DNA of 64,000 nt from Candidatus Aalborgiella aggregata (GTDB taxonomy: Bacteria > Pseudomonadota > Gammaproteobacteria > Burkholderiales > Burkholderiaceae_C). Location of the stretch: NCBI GenBank assembly GCA_016705065.1, contig JADIYY010000003.1, positions 310,001 to 374,000 of the forward strand, in the 5' to 3' direction. Positions within the stretch are counted from its first letter, which is position 1; every line of letters starts with the position of its first letter. Positions 16,635-25,161 of this stretch are shown here, one piece after another. A model generated the notes under the pieces. It was given only the letters and a program-made list of their open reading frames with translations, was not told the DNA's origin and did no database searches. A program made the position numbers and the translations under genes.

Positions 16635-18026
16635 TTATGCACTGGGCAAAGTCACCACAAAGCTCGCGCCCTGATCATTGTCGCCAGCTTCGCATCGCAC
16701 CGTGCCACCATGTCGTTCAGCGATGGATTTCACTAAGGCCAGCCCCAAACCCACACCACCATCGCGTTCACTCGCGCCAGGTGCGCGGAAGAAGGGCTCG
16801 AAAATGCGTTCACGGTATTCCACGGGCACGCCAGGACCTTTGTCTGTCACACGAATGATGGCCTGCTGATTGTGCACACTCAAACTCAGTTGAACACTGT
16901 GACTGTCATTCCCTGTACCTGCCTCTGTTGCGGGTTTAGCATAGCGATTGGCGTTTTCAAGCAAATTGCGCATGACGCGCCGTAAAAGCTTAGGCACGCC
17001 TGGCACAGTCACTTGCTTGGTGTCTTGCACATCCAAATCCGCACCTGTGAGGGCGCATTCTTCCGCCGCCATGCCGATTAAATCAACCTTTTCAAAGGTG
17101 CCGACATCCGCTGATGCAGAGTCCAAGCGGCTGGCCAATAAGATTTCAGCAATCAAAGTGTCCAGCTCGTTGATGTTGCGGGCAATTTCGTCTTTCAAGC
17201 GGGCTTGTGCAGGCGAATTCGTACCCCCATCCATCAACTCTAAACTCATGCGAATGCGGGTTAAAGGTGAACGCAGTTCATGCGATGCATTGGCCAACAG
17301 CGATTTATGCGATGCCACCAATGCTTCAATGCGGCTGGCCGCCGTGTTAAAGCGTTCAGCTAGAAACGCCACTTCGTCGTTGCCACTGACTTCAACCCGG
17401 GTAGACAAATCGCCTTGGCCCCATTTCTCTACCCCGCCTTGCAGATTGTTCAAGCGCTTGGTCAAACGACGAATCACGGGGTAAGTGCCGAGCGCCACCG
17501 CTATGCCTACTAAACCTAGCATCCACACAAATCCAAACGGCGGTGTGAACCACGAGGCATTGGCAGGGGGTGCGGTTCGGCTCATGTCACGATCTTGTTT
17601 GCGGTCACGCATACGCTCATGCAAACGGTCATGTACGCTGTCATTCGGGCGGTCTATGTTGCGATCGTAATTTCGATTGAAAGGACGCAAGGGTTCAATC
17701 GCACCCGTCTCTGGGTTAACGCGTTGCGGTCTGGGCAGTTCGGCTGTAATGCTGCTTCCCGCTGGCGTGGCTTGATTCAGTTGAATGGTGAATTCCAAGG
17801 GCATGGCGGGTGCACGCGGCAAGGCTTTGGCGCGACCAATCTCATCACCCGCCGCATTCTTAATGATCAATTCACGCACCAGCAAGGTACTGCTGAATTC
17901 TGCACTTTTGCGCTCGGCGCTTTCGCGCCATGCCAAGCCAACCAGCAAAATCAACACCGCCACAGCCACCACCACCGCCACCCAAATGCGGACGTACAAG
18001 CGGTTGAAGAAAGGTTGGTTTTGCAT
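16635..18026 (-). CDS. Sensor histidine kinase (OmpR-system partner)
   Basis: A 463-residue inner-membrane kinase: transmembrane helix at about 14-33, periplasmic domain to about 160, second helix 163-182, HAMP linker, then dimerisation domain with the phospho-acceptor H249 in NASHELRSPLTRIRM and an ATPase domain with NLLENANRY, DKGPGVP and GVGLGLALVKSIAERHGG. It resembles the RstB/CpxA group. The periplasmic domain ends in a stretch (about 117-150) unusually rich in Asp and Arg with many DR pairs. It follows the response regulator gene directly, with no gap. Confidence 0.93.
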   Translation of the reverse strand: MQNQPFFNRLYVRIWVAVVVAVAVLILLVGLAWRESAERKSAEFSSTLLVRELIIKNAAGDEIGRAKALPRAPAMPLEFTIQLNQATPAGSSITAELPRPQRVNPETGAIEPLRPFNRNYDRNIDRPNDSVHDRLHERMRDRKQDRDMSRTAPPANASWFTPPFGFVWMLGLVGIAVALGTYPVIRRLTKRLNNLQGGVEKWGQGDLSTRVEVSGNDEVAFLAERFNTAASRIEALVASHKSLLANASHELRSPLTRIRMSLELMDGGTNSPAQARLKDEIARNINELDTLIAEILLASRLDSASADVGTFEKVDLIGMAAEECALTGADLDVQDTKQVTVPGVPKLLRRVMRNLLENANRYAKPATEAGTGNDSHSVQLSLSVHNQQAIIRVTDKGPGVPVEYRERIFEPFFRAPGASERDGGVGLGLALVKSIAERHGGTVRCEAGDNDQGASFVVTLPSA

Positions 18027-18743
18027 TTAGTCTTGCTGCTTGGCGAATACGTAACCTACACCACGCACTGTCAAAATACGTTTGGGGTCTTTGGCATCGA
18101 CTTCGATGGCGGCGCGGATGCGGCCCATGTGCACATCGATGGAGCGGTCAAAAGCCTCCAGCTCACGCCCACGCACAGCCTCCATGATTTGGTCACGCGT
18201 GAGCACACGGCCTGCACGCTCTGCGACTGCCAATAACAAGTCAAATTGATACGATGTGAGCTCTACCGCTTGTCCTGCTAATCGCACTTCGCGTGCATCA
18301 CGGTCAATTTCTAAAGAACCAAACCGCATCAATGGCTGTGCGCCTGCGCTGACTGGTGTTTCATTGTCTTGGCTGCGGCGCAAGATCGCACGTATGCGTG
18401 CCAGCAATTCACGCGGTTCAAACGGCTTGGCCAAATAATCGTCCGCGCCTACTTCTAAACCGATGACACGGTCCATCGGGTCGCCTTTGGCAGTGAGCAT
18501 CAAGAGCGGCGTTTTACCCAATGCCCCGCCCAATGCGCGGATGCGACGGCAAATTTCCAAGCCGTCCATATCAGGCAACATCAAATCCAGCACCACCAAA
18601 GACGGTGGTGATTTTTGCAATGCCGCCAAACCACTGGCCCCATCTAAAGCATGGGACACTTCAAAGCCGCCTTGTCGCAGATACTCGCTGACCATGCTGG
18701 CCAAGCGCTCATCGTCTTCAATCATCAAAAGTTGTTGCGTCAT
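18027..18743 (-). CDS. OmpR-family response regulator
   Basis: A 238-residue regulator: receiver domain with acidic pocket IEDDERLA, phosphorylated D53 in VVLDLMLPDMDG and the conserved Lys in DYLAKPFEPRELLARI, followed by a winged-helix DNA-binding domain ('LTSYQFDLLLAVAERAGRVL', 'DRSIDVHMGRIR', 'RGVGYVF'). It is encoded immediately upstream of its kinase as one operon; the M14 peptidase gene follows on the same strand and may be co-transcribed. Confidence 0.95.
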   Translation of the reverse strand: MTQQLLMIEDDERLASMVSEYLRQGGFEVSHALDGASGLAALQKSPPSLVVLDLMLPDMDGLEICRRIRALGGALGKTPLLMLTAKGDPMDRVIGLEVGADDYLAKPFEPRELLARIRAILRRSQDNETPVSAGAQPLMRFGSLEIDRDAREVRLAGQAVELTSYQFDLLLAVAERAGRVLTRDQIMEAVRGRELEAFDRSIDVHMGRIRAAIEVDAKDPKRILTVRGVGYVFAKQQD

Positions 18744-18890
18744 TTTTTAAATTCTAAATGCATGTGTTTTTTGAAAAGGCATGTTCGGATTGAACACGCT
18801 TGTCATCTGGATAGTGAACATGATGCGTCCCCTCTACCTTGAATTGCATAAAGCCAGCGTAAAGTATTGTAAACTTTAAACCACCAAAAC

Positions 18891-18942
18891 GCTATATTAT
18901 TCATAGCATACTGGGCAATGAATACGTCGGCTAGAGCTCAAT
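18891..18942 (-). repeat. Dispersed intergenic repeat, copy 5
   Basis: Minus-strand copy with GAGCTCTAGCC, CGTATTCATTGCCC and GCTATGAATAATATAGC. It lies about 28 bp after the AmpG stop in that gene's sense orientation, in the 226-bp gap before the response regulator gene; no other feature was recognised in the gap. Confidence 0.85.
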
Positions 18943-18969
18943 TTTTCATATATTATTGCCCAATTAGCG

Positions 18970-20367
18970 CTACGCCTCATTGGCCTTCACTTTTGCAGCT
19001 AACCACACCAATAACAATACGGGCACGCCCAGCATAGCGGTGGCGATGAAAAAATCACTGTAACCAAACTTGTCTACAAATTGTCCTGAAAACCCAGCAA
19101 TGAATTTGGGAAGCAACAACATCAAGGAGCTGAACAGCGCATACTGGGTGGCAGAGTAATTCACATTGGTGAGGCTCGACAGGTAAGCGATGAACGCAGC
19201 TGAGGCAATGCCACTGGCCAAATTGTCGGCTGAAATAACCCAGACCAAGGCGGTTAAATCATGCCCGCGTCCGCCTAACCATGCGAAAAGCAAATTGCTC
19301 ACCGCACTCAAGACAGCTCCCAACATCAACACCCGCATCACGCCATAGCGCATGGACAATACGCCACCAATGAACGCACCTACCAAAGTCATGATGACGC
19401 CAAATACTTTGGTGATGTTGGCCACTTCAAGTTTGGTATAACCCATGTCCACATAAAACGGATTGGCCATGATGCCCATCACCACGTCGCTGATGCGGTA
19501 AGTCGCAATCAAAGCCAACAACAATGCAGCATGCCATTTGTAGCGTTTAAAAAAATCGGCAAACGGGTTGATCAACGCACCTTGCAACCACTCACCCATA
19601 TTTTTAGCAGGTGCAAATTCGCGCTCTGCCGGTTTGGGCGACCACAAAACGGTGACCACACCCAAGAGCATGGAAGCAGCCATCACCAAATATGCGGTTT
19701 GCCAGGCTTGATGCTGATAAGCCACCTTGACCGCTTCGCCAGCAGTTGCTGAGCTTGCTGCAAGTGCAGTTTGTGCAGCTGGTGAGATTTCAGCCCATGC
19801 AGCGACCCAAAACACGCCCGCACCAGCCCAAATCATCGCCACGCGATATCCGGTTTGGTACGCTGCCGCCAGCGCTGCTTGGCGATCTACATCTGCCGCT
19901 TCAATTCGGTAAGCATCCAATGCAATATCTTGCGTGGCTGAGCCAAATGCCACTGCCAAAGCAAACCAAACCACAGGCAACAAAGACAGTTGCGGGTCAT
20001 ACACCGCCATTCCCACCAAACCGGCCATGATGAGCATTTGTGACAACAGCAACCAACTGCGCCTGCGGCCCAACCATGTTGTCAATAGTGGAATGGGTAA
20101 CCTGTCAACCAATGGTGCCCACACCCATTTAAATCCATAGGCAAGTCCAACCCAACTCAAGTAACCAATGGTGCTGCGGTCTATGCCCGCTTCACGCAGG
20201 CGAAAACTCAATGTGCCCAAAACCAGAAGCAAAGGCAGTCCAGCAGAAAAGCCCAGCAACAACATGCGCAAAGTAGGTGGCTCAAGGTAGACCTTGAGCG
20301 TTTCAGCCCAGCTGCGTTTGGCAGTGGGTGATTGAATTGCAGACGATGAATCGATTTGGCTGGTCAT
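18970..20367 (-). CDS. ampG: AmpG-type muropeptide permease (MFS)
   Basis: A 465-residue polytopic inner-membrane protein. Typical AmpG segments are 'GFSAGLPLLLVLGTLSFRLREAGID', 'GLAYGFKWVWAPLVDRLPIP', 'GRRRSWLLLSQ' and 'ALAVAFGSATQDIALDAYRIE', the last with the ATQDI-type motif of the family. AmpG imports anhydromuropeptides from the periplasm for recycling. With anmK in this window it marks an active recycling route. It is the only gene in its transcription unit as far as visible; a small lipoprotein gene lies 30 bp upstream on the same strand. Confidence 0.9.
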   Translation of the reverse strand: MTSQIDSSSAIQSPTAKRSWAETLKVYLEPPTLRMLLLGFSAGLPLLLVLGTLSFRLREAGIDRSTIGYLSWVGLAYGFKWVWAPLVDRLPIPLLTTWLGRRRSWLLLSQMLIMAGLVGMAVYDPQLSLLPVVWFALAVAFGSATQDIALDAYRIEAADVDRQAALAAAYQTGYRVAMIWAGAGVFWVAAWAEISPAAQTALAASSATAGEAVKVAYQHQAWQTAYLVMAASMLLGVVTVLWSPKPAEREFAPAKNMGEWLQGALINPFADFFKRYKWHAALLLALIATYRISDVVMGIMANPFYVDMGYTKLEVANITKVFGVIMTLVGAFIGGVLSMRYGVMRVLMLGAVLSAVSNLLFAWLGGRGHDLTALVWVISADNLASGIASAAFIAYLSSLTNVNYSATQYALFSSLMLLLPKFIAGFSGQFVDKFGYSDFFIATAMLGVPVLLLVWLAAKVKANEA

Positions 20368-20397
20368 GCCACCATCATATCGTCTGCTTGTGCCTCA

Positions 20398-20748
20398 TCA
20401 GTACTTGGTTGCAGGAATGATGGTGCCTTCGTAGTAGACTTTGGTGATGATAGTGTTGGCAGCTGGTTTATCTTTGGTACTGGTGCAATTTGCAACCACA
20501 GCCGAGTGCACGGTCGTTTCTCCACCCGCTACACCACCATAAAACTGCTTCAATCGACTGACCGTTTCTTTAGCCTCATTGCCGTTTGGTGATATGTAAA
20601 CGCCATCGATGCAAACGTTTCCAGCGCTTGCAGAAATATTGTCGGCTTGGAAATACGATTCATCAATGCTGCCGCCGCCACATGCTGACAAGCCCAAGAT
20701 ACCGCTGACCAATATACTGCCAATGCCTATTTTGCGAAGTGAAAACAT
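20398..20748 (-). CDS. Small lipoprotein of unknown function
   Basis: A 116-residue protein with a lipoprotein signal (basic start, hydrophobic stretch, LSAC with Cys at about 23, followed by GGG). The mature part of about 90 residues has three further cysteines or disulphide candidates ('NVCIDGVYIS', 'VVANCTS') and no domain I recognise. AAGGAGC lies just before the start. It is upstream of ampG in the same direction, with 30 bp between, so co-transcription is likely. Confidence 0.75.
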   Translation of the reverse strand: MFSLRKIGIGSILVSGILGLSACGGGSIDESYFQADNISASAGNVCIDGVYISPNGNEAKETVSRLKQFYGGVAGGETTVHSAVVANCTSTKDKPAANTIITKVYYEGTIIPATKY

Positions 20749-20812
20749 GATTTGCTCCTTGTGTTGCTGAATCGTTCAATTTTGCCGACTGTAGATTATC
20801 ATACTCTTAACC

Positions 20813-21310
20813 ATGCCAAAAACAACACCCCCATCAGCAGACGCGCTACCAAAGGCTTTTGAGCCTGAGTATATTCAACAATTGAAACTCATATTTGAAG
20901 AAAGCATCGTTTTCAATCAAATACTGGGGCTTAAAGTTCACAAAGTACATGCCGATATATGCACAGCTAGCATCGCCATGCGACCTGAACTGATTGGCCA
21001 CTACAGCCACAACCGCATGCATGGTGGTGTCATCAGCGCATCACTCGATGCCATGGGCGGTTTGGCTGTGATGGCCGCCATTGGTGCCAGACACATGGAC
21101 GAATCCGTCGCCGCACGCCTGTCTCGATTTAGCAAACTGGGCACCATCGATTTGCGCATTGATTATTTACGGCCAGCGATTGGTGAAACGTTCACCCTGC
21201 AAGCTGAGGTACTGCGCTTGGGTTCGCGCGTGGCATCGACGCGCATGTCATTTATGGCTGCGGACGGCAAGTTGCTGTCTACAGGCGCTGGCGCCTATAT
21301 TGTTTCTTAA
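20813..21310 (+). CDS. Hotdog-fold thioesterase (PaaI-like)
   Basis: A 165-residue single hotdog domain. The active-site region is 'HNRMHGGVISASLDAMGGLAVMAA', with HGG and the catalytic-type acidic Asp on the central helix, followed by the strands 'LGTIDLRIDYLRPAIGETFTLQAEVLRLGSR'-type pattern. Such enzymes hydrolyse acyl-CoA or aryl-CoA esters. Substrate unknown. It lies alone, divergent from the lipoprotein gene and converging on malic enzyme with 27 bp between stops. Confidence 0.83.
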   Translation: MPKTTPPSADALPKAFEPEYIQQLKLIFEESIVFNQILGLKVHKVHADICTASIAMRPELIGHYSHNRMHGGVISASLDAMGGLAVMAAIGARHMDESVAARLSRFSKLGTIDLRIDYLRPAIGETFTLQAEVLRLGSRVASTRMSFMAADGKLLSTGAGAYIVS

Positions 21311-21337
21311 TTGTGACTTGATGGTGTCTTAGACACT

Positions 21338-23005
21338 TCAGCTCGCATCCCATTCATAGTTGGCATATTCAGGCGTCCAATCGCGCTGTGACAAGCGTTT
21401 GTCCATTTGTTCGCGACTAACAGTCGCCACGCCAATGCGCATGGCCGATTCAGCCACAGCGCGTGCCACGTGGTCGGTGACTTTCATCAAATCGGCTATC
21501 GGTGGAAACACCGCGCCACTTGCCAAACGCTCGGGTGTAACTTGGGATGCCAACGCAAAAGAAGCATCCGTCATCATTTCTGCCTCTACCGTGCGAGCCC
21601 CTGATGCCGCCACGCCCCAGCCAATACCTGGGAACACAAACGTGTTATTACCTTGGCCAATGATGTGCTGTTTGCCTTTCCATGTGACCGCCGGGAATGG
21701 GCTGCCGGTTGCCATCCACACTTGACCATCGGTCCATGCGATGGCATCTTCGGGCATGATTTCAGTTAAGTTGGTCGGATTCGACAAGGCAAACACAATC
21801 GGTTTCTTGGTATTTTTCAGCACGGCTTCGATGATCTTTTGATCAAACGATGCGCCTTGCCCCGACAAACCCAACAACACCGTCACTTTGGCGTTGAAGA
21901 TGGTCTCGAGCAAGTTTGGATTTTTGCTGGCAAATTCCCACTGTGCCAAGTCACTGCGTCTGTGTGCAAATTCTTTTTTGTAGTCTTCTAAGCCTTCACG
22001 GTCGTCCAAAATCAAACCGCGTGAATCCAACACAAATATGCGTTTGTGCGCTTCCGCTGCTGACATGCCTAAACGCACCAAGCCGTTGCGCACCTGCTGT
22101 GCCACGCCAATACCGCCCGCACCCGCACCACTGACCAAGAAAACTTGTTCTTTCAATGTTTTGCCCTGCTCGGTGGCGGCTAACAAGCCGGCCAGCGCCA
22201 TCGCGCCGGTGCCTTGAATATCGTCGTTAAAACTAGGGACTTTTTCGCGGTAGCGCGCCAGTGCATCAAATGCGGTGGACTTGCTCAAATCTTCCCATTG
22301 CAATAGTGCGTTGGGAAAACGTTTGCGCCAGGCATCAATAAAGGCATCGACCATTTCAAAATATTTCGCGCCACGCACGCGTGGTTTGCGCACGCCCAGA
22401 TAGAACGGATCTTCCAAGAGCTTTTTGTTGTCAGTACCAAAATCCAAAATCACAGGCAAACTACGCACTGGGTTGATGCCCGCTGTGAGCGAATACAAGC
22501 TGAGTTTGCCCATGCAAATGGCGATACCGCCAAAGCCTTGGTCGCCAATGCCCAATATGCCTTCGGCATCGGTCACCACAGCCAAATCGGTGTCACTGAA
22601 GGCCGACAAGATGTTGTCCAAATTTTTGTAATTGTCTTCAGTCACCACCAAGCCACGTGGCGCGCGGTAAATATGGCTGAACTCTTCAATCGCTTGCCCC
22701 ACCGTGGGTGTGTAGACAATGGGCAGCATTTCCTCAATGTGCGCTTGTATCAACGCATAAAACTCGGTGCGACTGTAGTCTTGCAAACCACGTAAGAAAA
22801 TGTATTTACTCAAAGGCGTGGTGAATTTTGAAAACTGCTCATATGAACGTGCGATTTGTTCATCCAACGTTTCAACGCGTTGCGGTAAGCGACCTTCAAT
22901 GCCAAAAGCGCGACGCTCTTCCAGCGAAAACGCAGTGCCCTTGTTCAAATACGGATCTTCAAGAAGTGCGCGGCCGCGTGTTTTAACTTTGATAGTATGT
23001 TGCAT
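21338..23005 (-). CDS. maeA: NAD-type malic enzyme
   Basis: A 555-residue malic enzyme of the large (about 60 kDa) family that decarboxylates malate to pyruvate. Motifs: 'LPIVYTPTVGQA' with the catalytic Tyr, 'VVTDAEGILGIGDQG' with the metal-binding site, 'FNDDIQGTGAM' and the dinucleotide site 'FLVSGAGAGGIG'. The length and N-terminus match the SfcA/MaeA group, hence NAD preference, which is inferred. It is transcribed alone; divergent from the CMD-family gene across about 85 bp. Confidence 0.94.
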   Translation of the reverse strand: MQHTIKVKTRGRALLEDPYLNKGTAFSLEERRAFGIEGRLPQRVETLDEQIARSYEQFSKFTTPLSKYIFLRGLQDYSRTEFYALIQAHIEEMLPIVYTPTVGQAIEEFSHIYRAPRGLVVTEDNYKNLDNILSAFSDTDLAVVTDAEGILGIGDQGFGGIAICMGKLSLYSLTAGINPVRSLPVILDFGTDNKKLLEDPFYLGVRKPRVRGAKYFEMVDAFIDAWRKRFPNALLQWEDLSKSTAFDALARYREKVPSFNDDIQGTGAMALAGLLAATEQGKTLKEQVFLVSGAGAGGIGVAQQVRNGLVRLGMSAAEAHKRIFVLDSRGLILDDREGLEDYKKEFAHRRSDLAQWEFASKNPNLLETIFNAKVTVLLGLSGQGASFDQKIIEAVLKNTKKPIVFALSNPTNLTEIMPEDAIAWTDGQVWMATGSPFPAVTWKGKQHIIGQGNNTFVFPGIGWGVAASGARTVEAEMMTDASFALASQVTPERLASGAVFPPIADLMKVTDHVARAVAESAMRIGVATVSREQMDKRLSQRDWTPEYANYEWDAS

Positions 23006-23091
23006 AGTGTGATGTGTTTATTTTGCCAAGGCTTGAATTGTATACACTTGGCTACCGTACAGCTATATGAATGAAATTTAAAGGAACGTCT

Positions 23092-23475
23092 ATGGATGCA
23101 AAACTAAACAATGCTTTTGAAAAAGGCCTTGCAACCCGCACACAAGTCATGGGCAAAGATTTTGTCAGCAAAGCCTTTGACAACGCGACTGAATTTACAT
23201 TGCCAATGCAACACTACATTACCCAAAATGCATGGGGAGATGTGTGGCAACGCCCAGGGCTTGATTTGAAAACACGCAGCCTGATCACCGTAGCGATGTT
23301 GACCGCATTGGGTAAACAGCACGAACTCAAGGGCCATGTGCGCGGTGCACTGAACAATGGCGCATCTGTTACAGAAATACAAGAAGTGTTGTTGCATGCC
23401 AGCATATACTGCGGTGTACCAACGGCGGTGGAAGCATTTCGCAGTGCGGCCGAAGTGATAGACAAGCCTGCATAA
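23092..23475 (+). CDS. Carboxymuconolactone decarboxylase-family protein (PcaC-like)
   Basis: A 127-residue CMD-fold protein. It has 'PGLDLKTRSLITVAMLTALGKQHELKGHVRGALNNG' and 'EIQEVLLHASIYCGVPTAVEAFR', typical of 4-carboxymuconolactone decarboxylase-type sequences, but no CXXC pair, so it is not AhpD-like. The ATG at 23092 is used because AAAGGA stands 7-10 nt upstream. True PcaC activity is uncertain: no other beta-ketoadipate genes are near. A partial repeat follows the stop. Confidence 0.8.
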   Translation: MDAKLNNAFEKGLATRTQVMGKDFVSKAFDNATEFTLPMQHYITQNAWGDVWQRPGLDLKTRSLITVAMLTALGKQHELKGHVRGALNNGASVTEIQEVLLHASIYCGVPTAVEAFRSAAEVIDKPA

Positions 23476-23501
23476 GGCTAGCATGCACTCTGTTTAACTA
23501 T

Positions 23502-23536
23502 ATATTTATTGCCTATAATGCTATTAAAATTATAGC
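23502..23536 (+). repeat. Dispersed intergenic repeat, partial copy 6
   Basis: Only the right half is recognisable: TATTTATTGCC, then TAATGCTATT and the ATAGC closing arm. It starts 26 bp after the CMD-family stop, in sense orientation. The left half has decayed or never existed. Confidence 0.6.
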
Positions 23537-23577
23537 GTTTATGTTCTATATCACTCATTCATATCGAGGAGCTCAGT

Positions 23578-23925
23578 ATGCTTTTTAAATTCAAATCCAA
23601 AGTCGCTGGCGACTTGATTATGCTAGAGCCCAATGGTCGGCGCGTTTTAGAAATCATTGGCAAGGACCCCAGCCAAGCTGGAATTATTTTGCCAGCGCAA
23701 ATGTCTTCTGCATTAAGTGCATTAGAAAAAGCGATTCAAGAAGAAGACGAGGCTATTGAAAAAGCCAAGCGCAATGCGAATAACCGTCATGCAGATATCA
23801 ATGATGTCGATTGCGTTACACCAAGCGCAGGTCAAGTCATCCCTCTGCGCCAACGCAGCTTGCCATTTGCAGAGTTGCTGAAGAAATGCTTGAAGGCTGA
23901 TGCAGAAATTGTTTGGGGCGTTTAA
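23578..23925 (+). CDS. DUF1840-family protein
   Basis: A 115-residue cytosolic protein beginning 'MLFKFKSKVAGDLIMLEPNGRRVLEIIGK', with a helical acidic/basic stretch at about 45-70 ('ALEKAIQEEDEAIEKAKR') and a C-terminal 'LPFAELLKKCLKAD'. It matches my memory of the DUF1840 family of Betaproteobacteria, function unknown. GAGGAG precedes the start. A strong intrinsic terminator follows about 55 bp after the stop. Confidence 0.8.
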   Translation: MLFKFKSKVAGDLIMLEPNGRRVLEIIGKDPSQAGIILPAQMSSALSALEKAIQEEDEAIEKAKRNANNRHADINDVDCVTPSAGQVIPLRQRSLPFAELLKKCLKADAEIVWGV

Positions 23926-23980
23926 AAAATTGTTTCGGCTTGCACAGTTAGTCTATAAATAACAAAAGTAATTGGCCATG

Positions 23981-24009
23981 AAAAAAGCCGCAAAGTTTGC
24001 GGCTTTTTT
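23981..24009. terminator. Bidirectional intrinsic terminator
   Basis: AAAAAAGCCGCAAA and TTTGCGGCTTTTTT form a stem with a tract of A on one side and T on the other, so it can act for both the DUF1840 gene (plus) and the Bug receptor gene (minus), whose stops face each other. Confidence 0.92.
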
Positions 24010-24033
24010 GTTTACTGAAATTAATGCTTCATC

Positions 24034-25020
24034 TTAGTCAGCATATGCGCCGGCAGCTTTGATCACTGGTGCCCATTTGGCGATTTCAGCTACCACAAAC
24101 TTCTTGTGCTCTGCTGGCTCCATGCGCTTGTCGGTCACCACCACTGCGCCCAAACCTTCTTGGCGCTTGATGAACTCAGGGTCTTTCAGCGCGGCTTTCA
24201 TGGCTTCGTTGATTTTTTTGGCCACTGGCGCTGCCATGCCTTTAGGACCATACAAACCGTGAAAGATACTCACGTTGAAATCTTTCAAACCCGCTTCTTG
24301 CAAGGTTGGCACGTCTTTCAAAGCAGGCGTCATCACGCGCTTGGGTGTGGACACGCCATATGCCTTGATTTTTTTACCTTCAATTTGCGCGGTTGTGTTG
24401 GTTGTTTGATCGCACATCAAATCAACTTGACCACCCAACAAATCATTCATGGCAGGTGCTGTACCTTTGTAAGGAACCGTGGTCATGTCAATTCCCATAG
24501 CGCTTTGGAACATCATGCCACACATGTGCGAAGCTGAGCCTGGGCCGGCATTGGCCAAATTGATTTTGCCTTTGTTGTCATTCGCCCATTTGCGCAATTC
24601 GGCAAAGTTATTAGCTGGCAAGGTGTTGCGGCCTACCAAAGTCATCGGCACGTCGTTGACCATTCCCAAGAATTCAAAATCATTTTCCACGTTATAGGGC
24701 AATTTGCGAATCATGGTTGGCAAGCTAGCTTGGCCAATATGGAACAGCAACAACGAATAGCCGTCTGGATTGGCTTTGGCAATTTTGTTCGCGCCAATAG
24801 AGCCGCTAGCACCTGCCACGTTCTCTACCACAATGGTGCCTCCCAAGGTTTTGCTCATGGCCACCGCCAAGTCGCGGGCTACTTTATCTGTAGGACCACC
24901 TGCTGCAAACGGAACAACAATGCTGATCGTTTTGTCTTTAATGGGATAGTCTTGCGCTTGCACGGATGTGCCTAACATGGCAAAACAAGCCATGGATACT
25001 GCGAGTAGTTTCTTCATCAT
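24034..25020 (-). CDS. Bug-family periplasmic substrate-binding protein
   Basis: A 328-residue TctC/Bug receptor with a cleavable signal peptide ending TSVQAQ. The family's carboxylate-binding loop is seen as 'SIVVPFAAGGPTDKVARDLA', and 'NVAGASGSIGANKIAKANPDGYSLL' is also typical. Bug proteins bind small carboxylates and usually feed TctAB permeases, but no tctAB is adjacent; orphan Bug genes are frequent in Burkholderiales. AGGA precedes the first of two start ATGs. Confidence 0.92.
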   Translation of the reverse strand: MMKKLLAVSMACFAMLGTSVQAQDYPIKDKTISIVVPFAAGGPTDKVARDLAVAMSKTLGGTIVVENVAGASGSIGANKIAKANPDGYSLLLFHIGQASLPTMIRKLPYNVENDFEFLGMVNDVPMTLVGRNTLPANNFAELRKWANDNKGKINLANAGPGSASHMCGMMFQSAMGIDMTTVPYKGTAPAMNDLLGGQVDLMCDQTTNTTAQIEGKKIKAYGVSTPKRVMTPALKDVPTLQEAGLKDFNVSIFHGLYGPKGMAAPVAKKINEAMKAALKDPEFIKRQEGLGAVVVTDKRMEPAEHKKFVVAEIAKWAPVIKAAGAYAD

Positions 25021-25161
25021 GTGTCCTAAGAAATAGATTTAAAGGTTAGTCTGTTCAGCCCAAGAACCGTTCACAATGTTTTGACATCGATTCCAAAGCC
25101 AAGCAAGCTACTATAACGCCAATCCCAGACGCAGGTTTACCGTAAAAACCCTATTGCGGCG

